Below, piece after piece: positions 6,107 to 10,267 of a stretch of 10,267 nt of DNA. The translations under genes were made by a program, and so were the position numbers. The DNA comes from CAYYHA01 sp964471535 (lineage in GTDB: Bacteria; Myxococcota; Myxococcia; SLRQ01), in assembly GCA_964471535.1 (NCBI GenBank), contig CAYYHA010000148.1, positions 1 to 10,267 on the forward strand, read 5' to 3'. Under the pieces are notes generated by a model that saw nothing but the letters and a program-made list of their open reading frames with translations, had not been told where the DNA came from and did no database searches. Position 1 is the first letter of the stretch; each line of letters begins with the position of its first letter.

Positions 6107-7015
6107 ATGGCTGCATCCAGAGTCCGCATCTTGAGTGCCCTCGACGCCCGGCCCCACCGGTACCGGCGCATCCGCCGGGCCACCCAGGCGCTCACCCTGC
6201 TCGTGCTGTGGGGGGCGCCCGCGCTGGGCCTCGTCCGTTTCGACCTGTGGGCGGGTCACCACCGCTGGCTGGGCCAGCCGGCGAGCGCCTTCCAGGGCCT
6301 CTTCGGGGTGGCGCTGGGGATCCTCGTCTTCTATGGCATCACCTTTCTCATCAATGCGGTCTTCGGCCGCCTCTTCTGCGGCTTCGGCTGCCCCATCGGG
6401 CAGGCGTCGCGCCTGGCCGACGCCATCGACGGAGCCAGGACACCGGGCGCCCGCCGCGCCGCCTGCCTCCGCGCCCTCGCCTTCGACGCCGCGCTGGCGG
6501 GAGCCATCGTCACCTGGTTCGCAGACCCCCGCGTCTTCCTCGAGGGCAGCATGCCTGCCCGCCTCCTCGCCGGCGGCGCCTTCGTCCTCCTCACCGCAGC
6601 CGTCTACCTGCACGGCACCTACTGGCGGTGGAGCTTCTGTCGCAAGGCCTGCCCCATCGGGCTCTACTACACCTTCGTACAGCCGCTCTCCGCCTACGGT
6701 GTGGTCTTCGACGCCGATGCGGAGACCTGCATCGACTGCGGGCTCTGTGACGCGGTCTGTCCCGTCTCCCTCCACCCCCGAAACCTCGGTGAGACGATCG
6801 AGGACGTCGGCGGCCTCGCCCTCGACGGCTTTCCCGCGACGAACCATTGTCTCGCCTGCGGAGACTGCGTCCGCGCCTGTCAGCTCGTCCTAGCGCCCCG
6901 GGGTGCAAAGGCTCCGCTGGCCTATGGGTGGCGGCGGCAGGTGCGCCCGCGGGCCCCTGCCCCTTCTCCCGAGACGCCACACGCCCCGGGTGAGGCACAG
7001 CCTGAAGCGCACTGA
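6107..7015 (+). CDS. Membrane-bound 4Fe-4S ferredoxin, NapH/CcoG-type polyferredoxin
   Basis: This 302-residue inner-membrane protein starts at the ATG at 6107, with GGAG 4 bases upstream. About four hydrophobic segments are visible (roughly 24-44, 62-86, 120-138, 148-168). Two CxxxCP motifs sit at membrane edges (C91-C95 in CGFGCPIG, C178-C182 in CRKACPIG). Two [4Fe-4S] motifs follow: C208-C211-C214-C218 (CIDCGLCDAVCP) and C248-C251-C254-C258 (CLACGDCVRAC). This is the plan of NapH, NosR-like and CcoG/RdxA proteins, which pass electrons across or along the membrane; CcoG is reported to reduce Cu(II) while copper is supplied to cbb3 oxidase. The length is close to NapH, and it lacks the extra C-terminal domain of CcoG. 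Its position after three copper proteins on the same strand suggests electron or Cu(I) supply, which is inference. The C-terminal 25 residues are Pro/Ala-rich and look disordered. Confidence 0.88.
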   Translation: MAASRVRILSALDARPHRYRRIRRATQALTLLVLWGAPALGLVRFDLWAGHHRWLGQPASAFQGLFGVALGILVFYGITFLINAVFGRLFCGFGCPIGQASRLADAIDGARTPGARRAACLRALAFDAALAGAIVTWFADPRVFLEGSMPARLLAGGAFVLLTAAVYLHGTYWRWSFCRKACPIGLYYTFVQPLSAYGVVFDADAETCIDCGLCDAVCPVSLHPRNLGETIEDVGGLALDGFPATNHCLACGDCVRACQLVLAPRGAKAPLAYGWRRQVRPRAPAPSPETPHAPGEAQPEAH

Positions 7016-7018
7016 ACG

Positions 7019-7033
7019 GCCGGCACGTCCGGC
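7019..7033. terminator. Small hairpin between convergent ferredoxin and kinase genes
   Basis: GCCGG at 7019-7023 pairs with CCGGC at 7029-7033 across a 5-base loop, within the 33-bp gap between the two stop codons. The stem is short and has no T-run. It is placed where a shared terminator would be expected, which is the main argument for it. Confidence 0.3.
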
Positions 7034-7048
7034 GGAGCCCCCGAGCCG

Positions 7049-9937
7049 TCAGTCCGAGGCGCTTCCGTCCCCCTCCTCGGCGCCGGAGAAGAGCGTCCGG
7101 ATCGCTTCGACGAGCACCTTCGGCTCGAGGGGCTTGTCCAGGGTGGGGTTCGGCACCGAGCGGAGGAAGGCCCGTGCCTCGGGGGTGAACGCCCCGCCGG
7201 TGGTGAAAACCACGCGGGCGCAGAGGTCGGGATGCTTCGTTTCGAGCCAGCGGTAGAAGTCCATCCCAGTCAGATCGGGCATCATCAAGTCGCAGAGGAT
7301 GAGGTCGTAGGCGGCCCCGCCTTCGAGGCGCTCGATGGCCTCCCCCGCCGAGGTGACGCCGGTGACCTCGTAGGCGCCTCCGAGCACCCGCTGCAGCCCC
7401 TTCACGATCCCCACCTCGTCGTCGATCACCAGGACCCGTCGTTTCGGCTCGGCCGCCTCGGGCGCCCGCTCGGGTGCCTCCTCGGGCTCCGGGAGCGCTT
7501 CGTCGCTGGCCGGCAGGAGCACGCGGAAGGCGCTTCCCTCCCCCGGCTGGCTCTCCACCTCGATCTCCCCGCCATGGGCTTCGACGATCTGCCGGCAGAT
7601 GGACAGGCCCAGGCCCGTGCCGTGGCCCACCGGCTTGGTAGTGAAGAAGGGGTCGAAGATGGACGGCAGGACCGATTCGGAAATGCCCTCGCCGGTATCG
7701 CGGATCTCGATCTCCACCTTCTCGCCGCGCATCCCCGTGCGGATGCGGATCTCGTTCTCCTGCGCCTTGCCCATGGGGATGGCGTGGGCGGCGTTGACGA
7801 GAAGGTTGAGGAAGACCTGGCCGAGGCGGCTCTCGTTGCCCACCACCGGCCGCACCTCGCCGAACTCTTTGACGAGCCTGGCACGGTGCCGGATCTCGTT
7901 GTAGGCCATGTCGATGGCGGGCCCGAGCACCCGGTGGACGTCGAGGCGCCGGCGGACATCCTCGCTTCCGCGGGAGAAGAGCTTCAGGTCCCGGACGATG
8001 TCGCGGACCCGGTAGCAGCCCTCTTGGGCCTCCCCGAGCGCCTCCTCGACCTCGGCGAGGGCCTCCCGCACCTCGGCCGCGGCCGAAGCGGCCCTGCCCC
8101 CGCCCGCCCCGGCCTCGAGCCCCGCCAGGGTGTGGCCGAGATCGTCGACCTTCGCCCGAAGCTCCGGCAGCCGGTCGAGCGCATAGTTGACGTTCATGGT
8201 CACGTAGGTGAGGGGATTGTTGATCTCGTGGCCCACGCCCGCCGCGAGGGTGCCCACGGCGATCATCCGATCCATGAGCATCATGCGGGCGGTCAGCTCC
8301 TTGCGCTGGGTGATGTCGCGCCCGATGGCCACCACCGCCGGCTCCCCCTGGAACTCGACCGGCATCGCGGTGACCTCGGCCCAGGCGACCGAGCCGTCCT
8401 TCCGCACGAAGCGCTCCTCCTCGAGCGGTGCCACCTCACCGGTGCCAAGCATCCGAGCAATGCGCTCCCGGACTCGAGGCCGATCTTCCGGATGAACGAT
8501 CTGCTCCACCGGCTGCCCGACGAGGTCAGCGGGGGCGTGGTAGCCGAGCAGCGAGAGGAGCGCGGCATTGACGTAGACGAAGCGTCCCTCTCGGTGCACG
8601 GCGATCGCCTCGGGCGCCTTGTCGATAAGGGTTCGGAAGCTCTCCTCCGAGCGCTTCAGCGCCTCCTCGGCGCGGATGCGCTCGGTGACGTCTCGGAGCA
8701 TCGCGGTGACGATGTATCGACCGTTGATCCGGCAGCGGCTCAAGGTGCACTCGAGGGCGAAGTGGGTGCCATCCTTGCGAAGCCCCTCGATCCGCCGCAG
8801 GTGGGTCGGGCCACTTGGCTCCGCCCGCGCGCGGTCGTGGGCGACGGCCTCGCCGTGGCCGCTGCGGTAGGCCTCCGGCATGAGGAGGGAGACGGGGCGG
8901 CCTATCACCTCGTCTCGCCGGTACCCGAAGATCCGTTCGGCCGCGGCGTTGAAGTAGGTGATGCGTTCGTCCTCGTCCATGATGACGATGCCGTCGCTGG
9001 CGCTTTCCACCACCTCGCGGAAGCGAAGCTCCGCCGTGCGCGCCTGGGCCCGGAGCGCCTCGGCCTCGCTTCGATCCTCGACGAGGAGGAGCAGCTGCGG
9101 CGCGGTGTCGGGGAGATCGATGCGGGCGAGGCTCACCTCGATGGGCCGCGAGCCGCCAGGCAAAAGGTGGACGAAGGGCAGCGCCCGAGCCGCAACTCCG
9201 CTCGAGAGCACCTCGAGCGCCCGCTCGCGCAGTCCCGAAAGCGGCAGCACCTCGGAGAGCGGCCGGCCGAGGACCTGCGCCTCGCTCTGCCCGAACTCCT
9301 CACAAAAGGCGGCGTTGGCGGCCACCACATCGAGCCCCCCGTCGAGAACCAGCAGCCCCAAGGGGAGGCTCGCAACGATCTGATCCGTGAAGGCCTTGGC
9401 GGCGAGCAGCGCCCGCCGCTCGGCGTGGAGGTAGGCCTCCACCGCGAGCCCCAGGTCGAAGGAGATCACCTTCAGCGCCGCCGAGAAGGCCTCGAGGGCG
9501 CGCTTGGGATCGCCCGGGTAGGCCGCCCAGATCACCGGGAGCAGCCAGTCGAGATAGAGCCGGTAGGCCCCCAGGTACCAGGTCAGGTCGAGGCCGACCC
9601 GGTGGTGCGCCACCCCCACCCGCAGGCGCTCGAGCGCGTAGTCCCAGTCGTAGCGCCCTTCGGTCAAGCGCTCGAAGTACCGGCGCTGCACCTCCTTGAG
9701 CCGCTCGAGCCGGGCCGGATCGGAGAGGATGCGTGCGGTCTCCTCGAAGGCAAGGAGATGGCCGTAGAAGCGATCGACGAATCCCTGGCGCTGTGCCCCG
9801 AGGCGACGGTGCAGGTCGCACAGCGCCGCCACGTCGGAGTCACGAAGCTCGAGGAAGGCCTGCCGGCGCGCCACTTGGGCCGCATCGATCCCCATCAGCG
9901 CGGCGACCGCCCGGACGATCTCGTCGAGGCCCCTCAT
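7049..9937 (-). CDS. Globin-coupled hybrid sensor histidine kinase with three PAS domains and a receiver
   Basis: The protein has 962 residues and no obvious membrane segment, so it is probably cytosolic. Residues 20-180 are a globin-coupled sensor: HHRVGLDLTWYLGAY carries the likely proximal heme His, H111 by alignment to HemAT, and Y58 (RFYGHL) is a candidate distal Tyr. Such domains sense O2 or other gases. Three PAS domains follow (about 184-292, 304-420, 430-545). The kinase core has an H-box with phospho-acceptor H570 (GHEINNPL), an N-box (NLLVNAAHAI, 711-720), DTGEGI (747-752), DPFFTTK (762-768) and GHGTGLGLSI (771-780). A C-terminal receiver (833-950) has D839-D840, phospho-acceptor D883, T912 and K935. 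An Ala/Glu-rich stretch at 604-637 lengthens the helices after the H-box. No partner regulator or HPt protein is in the window. The ATG at 9937 has only a weak upstream AGG. Targets are unknown. Confidence 0.93.
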   Translation of the reverse strand: MRGLDEIVRAVAALMGIDAAQVARRQAFLELRDSDVAALCDLHRRLGAQRQGFVDRFYGHLLAFEETARILSDPARLERLKEVQRRYFERLTEGRYDWDYALERLRVGVAHHRVGLDLTWYLGAYRLYLDWLLPVIWAAYPGDPKRALEAFSAALKVISFDLGLAVEAYLHAERRALLAAKAFTDQIVASLPLGLLVLDGGLDVVAANAAFCEEFGQSEAQVLGRPLSEVLPLSGLRERALEVLSSGVAARALPFVHLLPGGSRPIEVSLARIDLPDTAPQLLLLVEDRSEAEALRAQARTAELRFREVVESASDGIVIMDEDERITYFNAAAERIFGYRRDEVIGRPVSLLMPEAYRSGHGEAVAHDRARAEPSGPTHLRRIEGLRKDGTHFALECTLSRCRINGRYIVTAMLRDVTERIRAEEALKRSEESFRTLIDKAPEAIAVHREGRFVYVNAALLSLLGYHAPADLVGQPVEQIVHPEDRPRVRERIARMLGTGEVAPLEEERFVRKDGSVAWAEVTAMPVEFQGEPAVVAIGRDITQRKELTARMMLMDRMIAVGTLAAGVGHEINNPLTYVTMNVNYALDRLPELRAKVDDLGHTLAGLEAGAGGGRAASAAAEVREALAEVEEALGEAQEGCYRVRDIVRDLKLFSRGSEDVRRRLDVHRVLGPAIDMAYNEIRHRARLVKEFGEVRPVVGNESRLGQVFLNLLVNAAHAIPMGKAQENEIRIRTGMRGEKVEIEIRDTGEGISESVLPSIFDPFFTTKPVGHGTGLGLSICRQIVEAHGGEIEVESQPGEGSAFRVLLPASDEALPEPEEAPERAPEAAEPKRRVLVIDDEVGIVKGLQRVLGGAYEVTGVTSAGEAIERLEGGAAYDLILCDLMMPDLTGMDFYRWLETKHPDLCARVVFTTGGAFTPEARAFLRSVPNPTLDKPLEPKVLVEAIRTLFSGAEEGDGSASD

Positions 9938-10267
9938 GAGCCTGGCGGGAGGAGACGGCGCGCCCTCGACGGGTGCCGCGCTGCGAAGACGGGCCTGGGC
10001 GCACGGGCGCCGACGCCCTCCCGAGGTGCACCCAGCACCCCTGCGAGCCTGCGATCGCCCCCCGGCGAGGTCATGATGCGATCGATGGCGAACGAGAGCA
10101 GCCCATGCGGTCCGTGCCTGCTCCCTGGCTTATTCCACAGTGGCTCGGGTCACCACAAGACGCACCGCGACAGCCGCCCCTCGCCTCCCCCGCGGTAAGG
10201 GTGCAGCCGGGATGCGGAGGCAGACGCGACGGGCTCATGCGGCGGCGGTGGACTGCTTCGCCGCCGC
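9938..10267. other. Region upstream of the kinase gene, no convincing gene
   Basis: These 330 bp hold the 5' leader and probably the promoter of the kinase on the minus strand. I see no good -35/-10 pair. TGCGATCG occurs twice, at 10050-10057 and 10077-10084, each with a CGATCG core; this could be a paired binding site or chance. Plus-strand ATGs at 10212 and 10237 are open to the window edge, but neither has a well-spaced ribosome binding site and too little is visible to call a gene. A strong hairpin closes the window. Confidence 0.45.
10239..10267. terminator. Strong GC hairpin at the window edge
   Basis: GCGGCGGCG at 10239-10247 pairs perfectly with CGCCGCCGC at 10259-10267 across an 11-base loop. 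The stem may continue past the window. It could be a terminator for a gene beyond the edge or one copy of a dispersed repeat; what follows it is not visible. Confidence 0.35.

Noticed and set aside
4378..6847. Long open frames on both strands (plus 4378-6750, minus 4871-6847) across copy 3 and the ferredoxin
   Set aside because: Arg/Pro/Ser-rich or His/Glu/Gly-rich translations without motifs, overlapping two well-supported genes in other frames.
10051..10058. GCGATCGC palindrome, as in cyanobacterial HIP1 repeats
   Set aside because: A single copy in GC-rich DNA is expected by chance, and the gene content does not suggest a cyanobacterium.
10130..10139. TTATTCCACA, resembling a DnaA box
   Set aside because: It has an extra base relative to TTATNCACA, stands alone, and no origin genes are near.
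7232..10198. A 988-codon plus-strand open frame opposite the kinase gene
   Set aside because: It is antisense to a protein with complete kinase motifs; its translation is His/Asp/Gly/Pro-rich with no domain. Long antisense frames are expected at this GC content.
10212..10267. Possible start of a plus-strand gene (ATG at 10212 or 10237)
   Set aside because: Fewer than 20 codons are visible, no well-spaced ribosome binding site precedes either ATG, and the DNA also forms a hairpin.

Overview
The window is about 70% GC and densely coded, with mostly GC-ending codons. It carries lipoproteins with Asp/Gly-rich linkers behind the lipidated cysteine and a large hybrid kinase with an N-terminal globin. 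This looks like a chromosomal segment from a Myxococcota (former Deltaproteobacteria) or similar high-GC Gram-negative bacterium. That assignment rests on style and gene content, not on a marker gene. I see no rRNA, tRNA, CRISPR array, insertion sequence or phage gene.

Layout: (1) 6-1175 (+) is one reading frame joining an RNA 2',3'-cyclic phosphodiesterase (ThpR) to a CBS-pair module. (2) 1273-2526 (+) is the first of three paralogous lipoproteins, each with a short c-type heme domain (CxxCH), a five-proline hinge and a two-domain copper monooxygenase of the peptidylglycine hydroxylating monooxygenase (PHM) / dopamine beta-hydroxylase type. (3) 2578-3225 (-) is queE, convergent with copy 1 and divergent from copy 2. 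(4) 3303-4649 and 4655-5914 (+) are copies 2 and 3, only 5 bp apart. (5) 6107-7015 (+) is a membrane protein with two CxxxCP motifs and two [4Fe-4S] motifs, of the NapH/CcoG type. (6) 7049-9937 (-) is a globin-coupled, triple-PAS hybrid histidine kinase, convergent with the ferredoxin gene. (7) 9938-10267 shows no convincing gene and ends in a strong hairpin.

The striking part is 1273-7015. Three exported heme-copper proteins retain every copper ligand known from PHM (His-His, His, His-x-His, Met), and the PHM-like Cys next to the Met. A membrane ferredoxin of a type linked to periplasmic electron delivery or copper reduction follows on the same strand. My reading, which is inference, is an envelope oxidative system: the heme domain could pass electrons to the copper centres in place of ascorbate, and the membrane Fe-S protein could supply electrons or Cu(I). 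Substrates cannot be read from the sequence. The oxygen/redox-sensing kinase next door could respond to related conditions, but nothing in the sequence ties it to the copper genes. queE and thpR-CBS look like unrelated housekeeping neighbours.
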